Shown here: in pieces, positions 51,571-60,254 of the stretch
Layout of the letters: each line of letters begins with the position of its first letter
Numbering within the stretch: the first letter of the stretch is position 1
DNA from: Terriglobia bacterium
GTDB taxonomy: Bacteria; Acidobacteriota; Terriglobia; Acidiferrales; UBA7541
Length of the DNA: 62,609 bases
Assembly (NCBI GenBank): GCA_020073585.1
Contig: JAIQEV010000020.1
Coordinates: forward strand, 1-62,609
Direction: 5' to 3'
Made by a program: the position numbers and the translations under genes
The notes under the pieces: model-generated
What the model was told of the DNA's origin: nothing
Database searches by the model: none
What the model saw: only the letters and a program-made list of their open reading frames with translations

Positions 51571-53226
51571 TCACATTCCTTCGTAGTTGGGGCCGCCGCC
51601 GCCTTCGGGGACGACCCAGGTGATGATCTGGTAGGGGTCAGCGATGTCGCAGGTCTTGCAGTGCACGCAGTTGGCGGGGTTGATCTTCAGCCGGGTCTCG
51701 CCCTTTTCCTGGGCCATCTCATAGACCGCCGCGGGGCAAAAATACTGGCAGGGATTGCCGTATTCGGTGACGCACTTCGTGGCGCAGACATTCGTGTCCG
51801 CCACGCGGAGATGGCATGGCTGGTCTTCGTCGTGGCGCGTGCCGGAGTGGTAGACGTCGGTGAGGCGGTCGAAGGTGAGCTTGCCGTCGCCCTGGAAGCG
51901 CTCCGGAGCGGGGCGGCCGTTGATCTTGCGGTAGGCTTCGTGGCCGGCGTGCGCGCGCATGGGATCGATCAGCCCGCGGCCGCCGGTGAGCATCTGCAGC
52001 CCGGCGTGGAAAAATCCGCCGAGGAAGCCGTGCTGGAACGACTGGTGGAAATTGCGCACGGCGCGCAGCTCCTTGCGGATGTAGCTCTGGTCGATCTTCT
52101 GCTTGTAGGCGGAGAGTTTCGCGGCCGAGGTGTCGCCGGCGACCAGCGCTTCGAAGATCGTTTCCGCGGCGAGCATGCCGCTCTTCATCGCTAGGTGGAT
52201 GCCCTTGAGCCGCTGGGAATCGAGGAAGCTGCCGGAATCGCCGACGATCAGCCCGCCGTCCACGTAGTTGCGGGGCATGGCGTACCATCCGCCGTAGGGC
52301 AGGGTCTTGGCGCCGTAGCGCACGATCTTGCCCCCGTCGAGCATTCGCTTCAGCACCGGATGCGTCTTCCAGGTCTGGAACGCCGCGTGGGGATCGAACT
52401 GCGGGTCGGCGTATTCCAGGGCGATCACCAACCCGATCGAAACACGGTTGCCCGTGAGGCCGTAGATCCAGCCGCCGCCGTACATGTCGGTCGAAACCGG
52501 CCAGCCCATGGTGTGCGCCACGTAGCCGGGCGCGACCTTCCCCGGCTGCACTTCCCACAGCTCCTTGATGCCGAGGCCGTAGCTCTGCGGATTGATGTTG
52601 CCGAGATTTTTCCTGGCGACGAGGTCCTTCGTGAGCGAGCCCCGCGTGCCTTCGGCCAGCACCGTCACCTTGGCGCGCAGCTCGTAGCCCGGCGTGTAGT
52701 TGTCCTTGGGCTTGCCGTTCTTGTCCAGGCCCTTGTCCTCGGTGATCACGCCGGCGATGCCCTCGCGCTCGTAAATCAGTTGCGCCCCGCCGAACTGCGT
52801 GAAGAGGTTCACGCCGGTCTTCTCCACCAGCCCGCCCAGCCACTTCGTGAGCTTGTTCAGCGAAACGACGTAGTTGCCCTTGTTCTGGAACGGCGGCGGG
52901 GTGATGGGAAAGCGGAAAGAATCGCTTTTCGAAAAGAAGAGCGAGGCGCTGTCCGTCACCGGCGTATCCAGCGGCGCGCTCTTCTCGAAGTCCGGCACCA
53001 GCTCGCGCAGCGCCGCGGGATTCAGGATGGCCCCGGAAAGTTGGTGCGCCCCGATCTCCCGCCCCTTCTCCAGCACGTAAATGTTTTCGGCGGAAAGCTC
53101 GGGCTTGGCGCCGGAAGCGTTGTGCTTCTGGATGAGGTTGGCGAGGTGCAGCGCGCAGGAAAGTCCCGCGGGCCCCGCCCCGACGATCAGTACATCCGCT
53201 TCCAGTTGTTCGCGTTGGACACTCAT
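51571..53226 (-). CDS. Electron-transfer flavoprotein:ubiquinone oxidoreductase
   Basis: 551 residues. An N-terminal FAD-binding motif (VLIVGAGPAGLSCALHLAN, residues about 11-29), an ETF-QO middle with membrane-surface regions (HTMGWPVSTDMYGGGWIYGL), and a C-terminal [4Fe-4S] domain with CPAAVYEM and NCVHCKTCDIADP (ending KTCDIADPYQIITWVVPEGG). It passes electrons from reduced ETF to quinone at the inner membrane. ETF alpha and beta genes lie just upstream on the same strand with only a HicB-like gene between, so this is an acyl-CoA-dehydrogenase electron branch. The gene would serve fatty-acid or aromatic-derived acyl-CoA oxidation. Confidence 0.95.
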   Translation of the reverse strand: MSVQREQLEADVLIVGAGPAGLSCALHLANLIQKHNASGAKPELSAENIYVLEKGREIGAHQLSGAILNPAALRELVPDFEKSAPLDTPVTDSASLFFSKSDSFRFPITPPPFQNKGNYVVSLNKLTKWLGGLVEKTGVNLFTQFGGAQLIYEREGIAGVITEDKGLDKNGKPKDNYTPGYELRAKVTVLAEGTRGSLTKDLVARKNLGNINPQSYGLGIKELWEVQPGKVAPGYVAHTMGWPVSTDMYGGGWIYGLTGNRVSIGLVIALEYADPQFDPHAAFQTWKTHPVLKRMLDGGKIVRYGAKTLPYGGWYAMPRNYVDGGLIVGDSGSFLDSQRLKGIHLAMKSGMLAAETIFEALVAGDTSAAKLSAYKQKIDQSYIRKELRAVRNFHQSFQHGFLGGFFHAGLQMLTGGRGLIDPMRAHAGHEAYRKINGRPAPERFQGDGKLTFDRLTDVYHSGTRHDEDQPCHLRVADTNVCATKCVTEYGNPCQYFCPAAVYEMAQEKGETRLKINPANCVHCKTCDIADPYQIITWVVPEGGGGPNYEGM

Positions 53227-53294
53227 AGGCTTTCCGCCATTCTAGCAAAAGAAGTGCGATCCCTCGACCGCGCAGGATGCATGAAGCTCGGACT

Positions 53295-53483
53295 TCAGGT
53301 GGGAAGCGGAAGACCCTTCTCGCCATACTCTTCCGAGATCATCCGATAGACGAGACGCAACTCCTCCAGTGCGGCTTCTCGCGTGTTCATCAGCGCATAA
53401 CAACCGGGGATGGCAGGAACCTCCGCAACCCACGAGCCGTCTTCCTGCCGGTAGAGAATGGGTTTGTACTCTTCGAGTTTCAT
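53295..53483 (-). CDS. HicB-family antitoxin-like protein, no HicA seen
   Basis: 62 residues: EEYKPILYRQEDGSWVAEVP, then AIPGCYALMNTREAALEELR, the partial RNase-H fold of HicB-type proteins (UPF0150). The DNA-binding C-terminal domain of full HicB is missing and no HicA toxin gene lies on either side. It sits between etfA and the ETF-QO gene on the same strand. It may be a stand-alone regulator or a relic of a toxin pair. ATG at 53483 is preferred to an upstream start at 53501. Confidence 0.8.
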   Translation of the reverse strand: MKLEEYKPILYRQEDGSWVAEVPAIPGCYALMNTREAALEELRLVYRMISEEYGEKGLPLPT

Positions 53484-53526
53484 GGCCGTGCGTCTGCTCA
53501 ATACGCAAACGATCGCTGCCGAACGT

Positions 53527-54516
53527 TTACGCGGATTTGGCTTTTTCCAATGCTTCCGTGAGCGCGGGCATGATCTCGAAGATGTCGCCGACGATGCCGT
53601 AGTCCGCGATCTCGAAGATCGGGGCGTTCTGATCCTTGTTTACGGCCACGATGGTGCGCGAGCCCTTCATGCCCACCACGTGCTGGATGGCGCCGCTGAT
53701 GCCCAGCGCCAGGTACAGCTTGGGGGCCACGGTCTGCCCGGAGCTGCCGATCTGGCGCTCCATGGGCAGCCAGCCTTCGTCGCAGATGGGCCGCGAGGCG
53801 GCGAGTTCCCCGCCGATAGCCTTGGCCAGCGCTTCGGCCTGGGCGATATTTTCCGGGGCCTTGATGCCGCGCCCGATGGCTACGATCACCGGGGCCTGGG
53901 TGAGGTCCACGGCCTGCTTCGCTTCGCGGAAAAGCTCCAGCGGCTTGGTGCGGATCTGCTTGGGCTGCAGGGCGATGGCGGCCTGGTTCACCGGAGCTTT
54001 GCCGGAGGGATGCGCGGCGAGCAAATCCGCGCGAAAGGCCCCGGTCTGGAAGGAGGCGAACCACGGGCCCGCGCCCTGGAAGGTGACGTCGGCGGCGGTT
54101 TTGCCCTGGAACATCTGGCGGACGAAGGTCAGCTTGCCGGCTTCGTTGCGCACCCCGATGCAGTCGGCGACCATGCCCTTATTCAGGGAAGCGGCGAGCT
54201 TGGGAGCGAAGTCGCGCACCTGATAGGTGTGCGGAAAAAACACCAGGTCCGGCTTCGCCGACTCAATCACCTGCTTGAGCGCGAGGCAATATCCGTCCGG
54301 CGTGTAGGCGTCGAGCAGGTCGTGCTCGGCGAGGATGACTTCGGAGACGTTTTTCGCCGCCAGCTCTTCCGCCAGTCCGGCGACGCCTTTCCCAATCACC
54401 ACGGCGCTCACGCTGCCGGAGGTCTCCTTGGCGATCTGCTGCGCCGCGGCCAGCGTCTCGAAGCTCGTGCCATTCCACTTCCCCTGCCGCTGTTCCGTAA
54501 TCACCAGTATTTTCAT
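53527..54516 (-). CDS. etfA: Electron transfer flavoprotein alpha subunit
   Basis: 329 residues, FAD-binding alpha subunit. The N-terminal half (KILVITEQRQGKWNGTSFET, LVFFPHTYQVRDFAPKLAAS) is the ETF domain and the C-terminal half has the FAD signature: ERQIGSSGQTVAPKLYLALG, ISGAIQHVVGMKGSRTIVAV, PIFEIADYGIVGDIFEIMPA. It accepts electrons from acyl-CoA dehydrogenases with EtfB. The ATG at 54516 lies two bases after the stop of etfB, so the two genes are coupled. The ETF-QO gene follows downstream. Confidence 0.96.
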   Translation of the reverse strand: MKILVITEQRQGKWNGTSFETLAAAQQIAKETSGSVSAVVIGKGVAGLAEELAAKNVSEVILAEHDLLDAYTPDGYCLALKQVIESAKPDLVFFPHTYQVRDFAPKLAASLNKGMVADCIGVRNEAGKLTFVRQMFQGKTAADVTFQGAGPWFASFQTGAFRADLLAAHPSGKAPVNQAAIALQPKQIRTKPLELFREAKQAVDLTQAPVIVAIGRGIKAPENIAQAEALAKAIGGELAASRPICDEGWLPMERQIGSSGQTVAPKLYLALGISGAIQHVVGMKGSRTIVAVNKDQNAPIFEIADYGIVGDIFEIMPALTEALEKAKSA

Positions 54517-54518
54517 GG

Positions 54519-55283
54519 CTAGATCACCCGCGCTTCGAACTTCAGTTTTTCCACCAGCTTCGCGGCCACTTCCTTGGCTGGGCCGCTCAGGAACTCGGTC
54601 TGCTTGGACTTGGTGGGCACGTAGAGGCGCTCCACGCGCTGCGTAACCTCGCCGGAAACGCCCAGCGATTCGCGGGTGACCGTGGCGATCTCCTTCTTCT
54701 TGGCCGCCATGATGCCCTTGAGCGTGGCGTAGCGCACCTTGTTGATGCCGGACTGGATCGAGAGCACGGCGGGAAGCGGGCATTCCATCCACTGGAACCA
54801 CCCGGCCTCCAGCTCGCGCTTCAGCTTCAGCTTTCCGCCGTCCGCTTCGATCTGCATGATGATCGTGGCGTGCGGCAGATCGAGAATCCCGGCGAGGAGC
54901 ACGCCGGTCTGCCCGAAGCCCTGGTCGTCGCTCTGCAGCCCGGTGAGCACTAAGTCGCACTTTTCCTTCTGGATGGCGGCGGCCAGGGCCCGCGCCGTGC
55001 CCAGGGGATCGAGTTGGTGGAAATTGTCGTCGGCGACGTGGATGGCGCGGTCCGCGCCCTTGGCCAGCGCTTCCTTGATGGTCTGCTTGACGCGCTCCGG
55101 CCCCAGCGACAGGGCGATCACTTCGCCGCCGTGCTTTTCCTTGAGGCGCAAGGCCTCTTCCAGGGCGTAGCTGTCCGGCTCGTTCATCTCGAAGCCGATG
55201 TCCGTTTCCTTGATCCAGCTTCCGGCCATGGTCAGCGGGGCGTCCTTGGCCGGCACTTGCTTGATGCAGACGATGATGTTCAC
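54519..55283 (-). CDS. etfB: Electron transfer flavoprotein beta subunit
   Basis: 254 residues from a GTG at 55283 (NIIVCIKQVPAKDAPLTMAG). The AMP-binding loop is VLTGLQSDDQGFGQTGVLLA, and the recognition-loop region KTIKEALAKGADRAIHV is also family-like. It forms the EtfAB heterodimer with the gene that follows. A REP-like palindrome lies in the gap upstream. Together with etfA and the ETF-QO gene it forms a complete electron route to quinone. Confidence 0.96.
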   Translation of the reverse strand: MNIIVCIKQVPAKDAPLTMAGSWIKETDIGFEMNEPDSYALEEALRLKEKHGGEVIALSLGPERVKQTIKEALAKGADRAIHVADDNFHQLDPLGTARALAAAIQKEKCDLVLTGLQSDDQGFGQTGVLLAGILDLPHATIIMQIEADGGKLKLKRELEAGWFQWMECPLPAVLSIQSGINKVRYATLKGIMAAKKKEIATVTRESLGVSGEVTQRVERLYVPTKSKQTEFLSGPAKEVAAKLVEKLKFEARVI

Positions 55284-55323
55284 GGGATGTTCCTTTTCGA
55301 AATCATGAGGGGGCTCTTCTTGC

Positions 55324-55357
55324 TGTAGCCGCGGTCTTCAGACCGCGGGCCTTTCCG
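55324..55357. repeat. REP-like palindrome, copy 1
   Basis: GCCGCGGTCTTCAGACCGCG folds into a 9-pair hairpin, with TGTA before and GGCCTTTCCG after. A near-identical copy lies at 57931-57966. It lies between fabF and etfB on the same strand as both genes' transcripts. Confidence 0.75.
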
Positions 55358-55444
55358 CTCCCCCGCCCGGACGGAAACGTGGAAGCGTTACCCGCGCCCT
55401 CGGAAGAGTGCGGCTACGGCACAAACCTTGCTCAACCTCCGGCG

Positions 55445-56689
55445 TTACTTCCCGCTCCAGCGCTTGAAAATCAGCGCGGCGTTGGTTCCGCCAAAACCGA
55501 AGGAATTCGAGAGCGCGTACTCGACCGCCGCGGGCCGCGCGTGATTGGGAATGTAGTCGAGGTCGCAGGCCGGATCCGGCGTCTCGTAGTTGATGGTGGG
55601 GGGCAGGATCTGGTCGCGCAGCGCCAGGACGCTGATGCCGGCCTCCAGGCCGCCCGCGCCGCCGAGCAGGTGCCCGGTCATGGATTTCGTCGAGCTGATG
55701 GGCACCCGTTTGGCGCGCTCGCCGAAGACGCGCTTGAGCGCGGTCGTTTCGATGGCGTCGCCGAGCGGCGTCGAGGTGCCGTGGGCGTTGACGTAGCCGA
55801 TCTCTTCGGGCGTGAGCTTGGCGTCCTTCATCGCCGCGCGCATCACCCGGTAGGCGCCGTCGCCGTTCTCCGCCGGAGAGGTGATGTGGTAGGCGTCGCC
55901 GGACATTCCGTAGCCCACGATTTCCGCGAGGATGGGAGCATTGCGCTTCTGGGCGTGCTCCAGGGACTCCAGGATGAGAATGCCCGCGCCTTCGCCCACC
56001 ACGAAGCCGTCGCGGTTGGCTTCGAAGGGCCGGCTGGCATGCGTGGGATCGTCGTTGCGCGTCGAGAGCGCCTTCATGGCCGCGAAGCCGCCGACGCCCA
56101 TGGGCGTGATGGTGGCCTCGGTGCCGCCGCAGATCATCATCTCCGCGGCGCCGCGCTCGATGATCTTGAAGGAATCGCCGATGGCATGCGCGGAAGCCGA
56201 GCAGGCCGTGGCCGTGGCGGAGTTGGGCCCCCGCGCGCGGTAGCGGATGGAGACGTGCCCGGAGGCCAGGTTGACGATGGACGCGGGAATGAAAAAGGGC
56301 GAGATCCGGCTCGGGCCGCCGTGGATGAGCTTGCTGTGCTCGCGCTCGATGACGTCGAACCCCCCGATGCCGGAACCGATGTACACGCCGATTTCGTCGG
56401 CGTCTCCGTCATTGGGCGTCCAGTTGGCCATCTTGGCCGCGAAATCCGCGCCGGCCAGCGCCACCTGGATGTAGCGGCCCATCTTCTTCAATTCTTTCTT
56501 CTCGACCCAGTTGAGGGGATCGAAATTCTTGATCTCCCCGGCGATGCGGCAGTCGAATCCCGTGGTATCAAAATGCGTGATCGGGCCTACGCCGCTTTGC
56601 CCGGCGCGGAGGTTCTTCCAGGTCTCCTCCGTGCCGATGCCCAGCGCGCAGACCAAACCAACGCCCGTAACGACAACCCGGCGTGTCAA
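55445..56689 (-). CDS. fabF: 3-oxoacyl-ACP synthase II
   Basis: 414 residues from a TTG at 56689 (RRVVVTGVGLVCALGIGTEE), with CAGGAG about 10 bases upstream. Catalytic Cys163 (TATACSASAHAIG), His303 (VNAHGTSTPLGD), Lys335 and His340 (KSMTGHLLGGAG) are present. It condenses malonyl-ACP with acyl-ACP in fatty-acid elongation. acpP is 39 bases upstream, then fabG and fabD, the usual order of the acyl-chain cluster. Confidence 0.97.
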   Translation of the reverse strand: MTRRVVVTGVGLVCALGIGTEETWKNLRAGQSGVGPITHFDTTGFDCRIAGEIKNFDPLNWVEKKELKKMGRYIQVALAGADFAAKMANWTPNDGDADEIGVYIGSGIGGFDVIEREHSKLIHGGPSRISPFFIPASIVNLASGHVSIRYRARGPNSATATACSASAHAIGDSFKIIERGAAEMMICGGTEATITPMGVGGFAAMKALSTRNDDPTHASRPFEANRDGFVVGEGAGILILESLEHAQKRNAPILAEIVGYGMSGDAYHITSPAENGDGAYRVMRAAMKDAKLTPEEIGYVNAHGTSTPLGDAIETTALKRVFGERAKRVPISSTKSMTGHLLGGAGGLEAGISVLALRDQILPPTINYETPDPACDLDYIPNHARPAAVEYALSNSFGFGGTNAALIFKRWSGK

Positions 56690-56728
56690 GGTATGCTGGC
56701 TCCTGTAAGGGCTTTATTGGGCCTAGGC

Positions 56729-56971
56729 TTACTTGCCCTTGGCGTGCTTCTCGATGTACTCGACGGCGTCCTTCACGGTGGCCATCTTTTCCGCGTCCTC
56801 GTCCGGCACCTCGATGCCGAACGCCTCTTCGAAAGCCATGACCAATTCCACCTGATCCAGGGAATCGGCTCCCAGATCGTCCACGAACGACGCCGTGGGT
56901 GTCACTTCCGCTTCATCCACGCCGAGTTGCTCGACGATAATCTGCTTGACGCGCTCTTCCACGCTTGGCAT
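56729..56971 (-). CDS. acpP: Acyl carrier protein
   Basis: 80 residues, acidic, with the phosphopantetheine serine Ser37 in [19 protein letters not shown]. The length and the flanking helices match bacterial AcpP. Very short gap to fabF. It carries the growing acyl chain. Confidence 0.98.
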   Translation of the reverse strand: MPSVEERVKQIIVEQLGVDEAEVTPTASFVDDLGADSLDQVELVMAFEEAFGIEVPDEDAEKMATVKDAVEYIEKHAKGK

Positions 56972-57156
56972 GCGTATCCTCCGCCTTCTGCGAACTTGTG
57001 CGAAACTCGTGCTGTGCTGCGGTGCTGCCGGCCGGCCTTCGCGCCGCCGTTATCAGGCCCTTCGGAATAACCCGACTATTCTAGTGAGGCCCTGCGGCTA
57101 GGTCAACTTCGCTTCTCCACCGGCTCCCGCACCCCGGCGCTCCGGAGAAGAATTCC

Positions 57157-57903
57157 TCACGCCAGGTACATCCCCCCGTTGACGTCCAGGACGTGCCCGG
57201 TGATGTAACCCGCTTCGTCGCTGGCCAGAAACACGATCGCCGCCGCCACGTCCCGCGCCGTGCCCATCCGTCCGAGCGGAATGCGCCCCTTGAGATCTTC
57301 CTTCACTTTGTCCGGCAGCACGTCGGTCATGGCCGTCTCGATGAACCCCGGCGCGATGGCGTTCACGGTGATATTGCGCGAAGCGATTTCGATGGCGATG
57401 GCCTTGGTCAGGCCGATCAGGCCGGCCTTCGCCGCGACGTAATTGGCCTGCCCGGCGTTGCCGGACTCCGCCACCACCGACGAGATATTGATGATCCGCC
57501 CGGCGCGCTCCCTCATCATCGGGCCCAGCGCCTGCTGGATGCACAGATGCGCGCCGGTGAGGTTGGTGCGCAGGACGGCGTCCCAGTCCTCGAGCTTCAT
57601 GCGCAGGGCCAGGCCGTCGCGCGTGATGGCCGCGTTGTTCACCAGGATGTCCAGGCGCCCGAATTTCTCGAGCACCTGCTTGAAGCCAGCCTTGACCTGC
57701 CCGGCGTCGGCGACATCCATCTTCACCACCAGTGCGTGGCCGCCCGCGGCGGCGATCTCGGCGGCGAGCGCGCCGAGCTTTTCTTCGTTGCGTGCGGCGA
57801 CGGCGACCTTCGCGCCCGCCTGCGTCAGGGCCAGCGCCGTTTCGCGGCCAATGCCCTGCGACGCGCCGGTCACCACTGCCACCTTATCGTTCAAGCTGAA
57901 CAT
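57157..57903 (-). CDS. fabG: 3-oxoacyl-ACP reductase
   Basis: 248 residues, SDR fold. TGASQGIG cofactor loop near residues 12-19, NNAA, and the active-site run INISSVVAESGNAGQANYVA then AKAGLIGLTKAIA, ending in AGYITGHVLDVNGGMYLA as in FabG. ATG at 57903 gives the family start; 8 further residues would come from 57927. It reduces beta-ketoacyl-ACP with NADPH in the cytosol. A 185-bp gap without features separates it from acpP. Confidence 0.95.
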   Translation of the reverse strand: MFSLNDKVAVVTGASQGIGRETALALTQAGAKVAVAARNEEKLGALAAEIAAAGGHALVVKMDVADAGQVKAGFKQVLEKFGRLDILVNNAAITRDGLALRMKLEDWDAVLRTNLTGAHLCIQQALGPMMRERAGRIINISSVVAESGNAGQANYVAAKAGLIGLTKAIAIEIASRNITVNAIAPGFIETAMTDVLPDKVKEDLKGRIPLGRMGTARDVAAAIVFLASDEAGYITGHVLDVNGGMYLA

Positions 57904-57930
57904 GCCGCTACCTCGTCTCTGCCGCAAGGC

Positions 57931-57966
57931 CTGTAGCCGCGGTCTTTAGACCGCGGGCCTTTTCCG
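57931..57966. repeat. REP-like palindrome, copy 2
   Basis: GCCGCGGTCTTTAGACCGCG with TGTA before and GGCCTTTTCCG after, the partner of the copy at 55324-55357. It lies between fabG and fabD. Confidence 0.75.
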
Positions 57967-58005
57967 AAGTCCGGACCGCGTGTTGACCGCTTCCCTGCTC
58001 GCGCT

Positions 58006-58944
58006 TTAATTCTGCGCCAGCTTCTCCAGCGCGGCGTTCAGGCTCTTCTCGTCCTCGACATTGAGGGCCTGCACCGAGCGCTCGATCTGCCGCAGGATGC
58101 CGGTGAGGGCCCTGCCGGGGCCGACCTCCACGAACGTGGTCACGCCCTCTTCGATCAGCAGGCGCACGGACTCTTCCCAGCGCACCGGCAGGGAGACCTG
58201 GCGGATCAGCGCTTCGCGGGCCTGCTCGCCGGTTTCGATGGTGTCGGCGTCCACGTTGCAGACCAGCGGCACTTGCGGATTCGCAAACGTGGTCCGGCGC
58301 AGGTCCTTCTCCAGGCGCTCCTGCGCGGGCATCATCAGCGCGCTATGGAACGGCGCGGAAACCGGAAGGATCACGGTGCGCTTGGCGCCCTGCTGCGAAG
58401 CGATCTCCACGGCGCGCTTCACGGCGGCCGCGCTCCCGGAGATCACCGTCTGGTCCGGGGAGTTGAGGTTGGCGGGCGAGCAGACTTCGCCTTCCGCCGC
58501 GCGCTTGCAGGCATCGGCCACCACTGCGGGCGAGAGGCCCAGGATCGCGGCCATCGCTCCGGCCCCCGCGGGCACGGCTTCCTGCATGTACGTGCCGCGC
58601 TGGCGCACCAGCTTCACGGCGTCGGAAAATTGCAGCGCTCCCGCGGCCACCAGCGCGGAGTATTCGCCCAGGCTGTGCCCGGCCACGAAATCGGGCTTGC
58701 TGCCCTTCTCCGCGAGGATCCGGTAGAAAGCCACCGAACAGGTGAGGATGGCCGGCTGGGTGTTGGCGGTCTGCTTCAACTCCTCTTCGCTGCCCGCGAA
58801 GCAGATCTGGGAAATGGAAAAGCCCAGGGCGCGGTCGGCTTCCGCGAAGACCTCTTGCACCGCGGAGTATTTCTCCGCCAGCTCTTTGCCCATGCCGGGG
58901 TATTGCGAAGCCTGCCCCGGAAACACGAATGCGATTTTTCCCAT
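58006..58944 (-). CDS. fabD: Malonyl-CoA:ACP transacylase
   Basis: 312 residues starting GKIAFVFPGQASQYPGMGKE. The catalytic serine is Ser91 in GHSLGEYSALVA; the catalytic His is in SAPFHSALM and QVSLPVRWEESVRLLIEEGV follows the family pattern. The ATG at 58944 is used; a longer frame upstream overlaps plsX. It loads malonate onto ACP. plsX lies 28 bases upstream; a fabH gene, often placed here, is absent. Confidence 0.97.
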   Translation of the reverse strand: MGKIAFVFPGQASQYPGMGKELAEKYSAVQEVFAEADRALGFSISQICFAGSEEELKQTANTQPAILTCSVAFYRILAEKGSKPDFVAGHSLGEYSALVAAGALQFSDAVKLVRQRGTYMQEAVPAGAGAMAAILGLSPAVVADACKRAAEGEVCSPANLNSPDQTVISGSAAAVKRAVEIASQQGAKRTVILPVSAPFHSALMMPAQERLEKDLRRTTFANPQVPLVCNVDADTIETGEQAREALIRQVSLPVRWEESVRLLIEEGVTTFVEVGPGRALTGILRQIERSVQALNVEDEKSLNAALEKLAQN

Positions 58945-58972
58945 GCTCGATTCTCTTTCCGGCGGCGCCGCT

Positions 58973-59980
58973 TCAGGCGTGCACTGCCGTCCCCGTAAGT
59001 TCCTGCTCGATTTTTTCGTTAATGCGCGCGCGCGCCAGCCCGGCGGCCACCCGGATGGCATTTTTGATGGCGTTGGCGTTGGAGCGCCCGTGGCCGATGA
59101 CGCAGACTCCGCGCACCCCGAGCAGCGGCGCCCCGCCGTATTCCGTGTAGTCAATGTGCTTGCGCAGGCCCTTGAAGGCTCCGCGCGAGAAGAGGTAGCC
59201 GAGCTGCGCGGAGAGCGTGCTCTTCAGGGCCTTCTTGAGCAGGCCGAAAATCTGCAGCGCCAGTCCCTCGCAGATCTTCAGCGCGATATTGCCCACAAAG
59301 CCGTCGCACACGATCACGTCCACGTCCCCGGAGAAGAGGTCGCCGCCTTCCACGTTGCCCACGAAATGCACGGGAATTTTTTTCAGCCGGTTGTTGACCT
59401 CGCGGGTGAGCTCGTTGCCCTTGCTCTCTTCCTCGCCGATCGAGAGCAGTCCCACGCGCGGGCGCCGGCTGCCGAACACCGCGCGGTGGTAGATCTCCCC
59501 CATCACCGCGAACTGCACCAGATGCTCGGGCTTGGAATCGACGTTGGCGCCCACGTCCAGGAGCACGGAGACTCCGCCCTTGGCGTTGGGAAAGGGCGCG
59601 GCCAGGGCCACGCGGTCCACCGAGGAGAGCGCGCCGAGCAGGAAGCGTGCCACGGTCATCACCGCCCCGGTGTTGCCGGCGCTGATCATCCCGTCGGCCT
59701 TGCCCTCCTGCACCAGCCGCGCGGCCACGTGCACCGAGCTGTCCTTCTTGCGCCGGAAGGCCTGCGCCGGGTGATCTTCCATGGTGATCACCTCGCTGGC
59801 CGGCACCACTTCAATGGCCAGATTGGGCGTGGCGTGCTTGGCCAGCTCCGCGCGCACCGCCGCGGGCTGCCCCACCAGCAGGATGCGCACGCCGAATTCA
59901 CGAGCGGCCAGAACACTGCCCTCGACCTCGGGGCGGGGTGCCTGGTCTCCGCCCATGGCGTCCACTGCGATGGTAATCAT
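58973..59980 (-). CDS. plsX: Phosphate acyltransferase
   Basis: 335 residues starting ITIAVDAMGGDQAPRPEVEG, the PlsX signature. It makes acyl-phosphate from acyl-ACP for phospholipid synthesis. GMISAGNTGAVMTVARFLLG and ALAAPFPNAKGGVSVLLDVG are also family motifs. It is preceded on the same strand by rpmF (30-base gap), the common rpmF-plsX order. Confidence 0.97.
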   Translation of the reverse strand: MITIAVDAMGGDQAPRPEVEGSVLAAREFGVRILLVGQPAAVRAELAKHATPNLAIEVVPASEVITMEDHPAQAFRRKKDSSVHVAARLVQEGKADGMISAGNTGAVMTVARFLLGALSSVDRVALAAPFPNAKGGVSVLLDVGANVDSKPEHLVQFAVMGEIYHRAVFGSRRPRVGLLSIGEEESKGNELTREVNNRLKKIPVHFVGNVEGGDLFSGDVDVIVCDGFVGNIALKICEGLALQIFGLLKKALKSTLSAQLGYLFSRGAFKGLRKHIDYTEYGGAPLLGVRGVCVIGHGRSNANAIKNAIRVAAGLARARINEKIEQELTGTAVHA

Positions 59981-60010
59981 GGGAGCTTGAACCCGGCGGT
60001 CCGGGCGCTG

Positions 60011-60193
60011 TTAGGCCTTGGCGTCCTGAACCGCGCGGCCTTTGTAATGCCCGCAATGCGGACAGCTGCGGTGCGGCTGCTTCTCTTCATGGCAGTTCGG
60101 GCACTTGCCGCCGCTCGCCGGAGCCGTCAGAAAGTCGTGGGCCCGGCGCTTGTTCTTGCGCGCCTTGGAATGCCGTCGTTTTGGGTTAGGCAT
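60011..60193 (-). CDS. rpmF: Ribosomal protein bL32
   Basis: 60 residues: NPKRRHSKARKNKRRAHDFL then zinc-type CPNCHEEKQPHRSCPHCGHYKG (four Cys, C+ type with two CxxC pairs). It belongs to the large ribosomal subunit. The yceD-rpmF-plsX order is a standard bacterial arrangement. Confidence 0.97.
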   Translation of the reverse strand: MPNPKRRHSKARKNKRRAHDFLTAPASGGKCPNCHEEKQPHRSCPHCGHYKGRAVQDAKA

Positions 60194-60254
60194 GACACTA
60201 CTCCTCGTTCCCGGACTCGCCGGGGCGGATTCTATGGGCTTTTGGCCCCAAACA

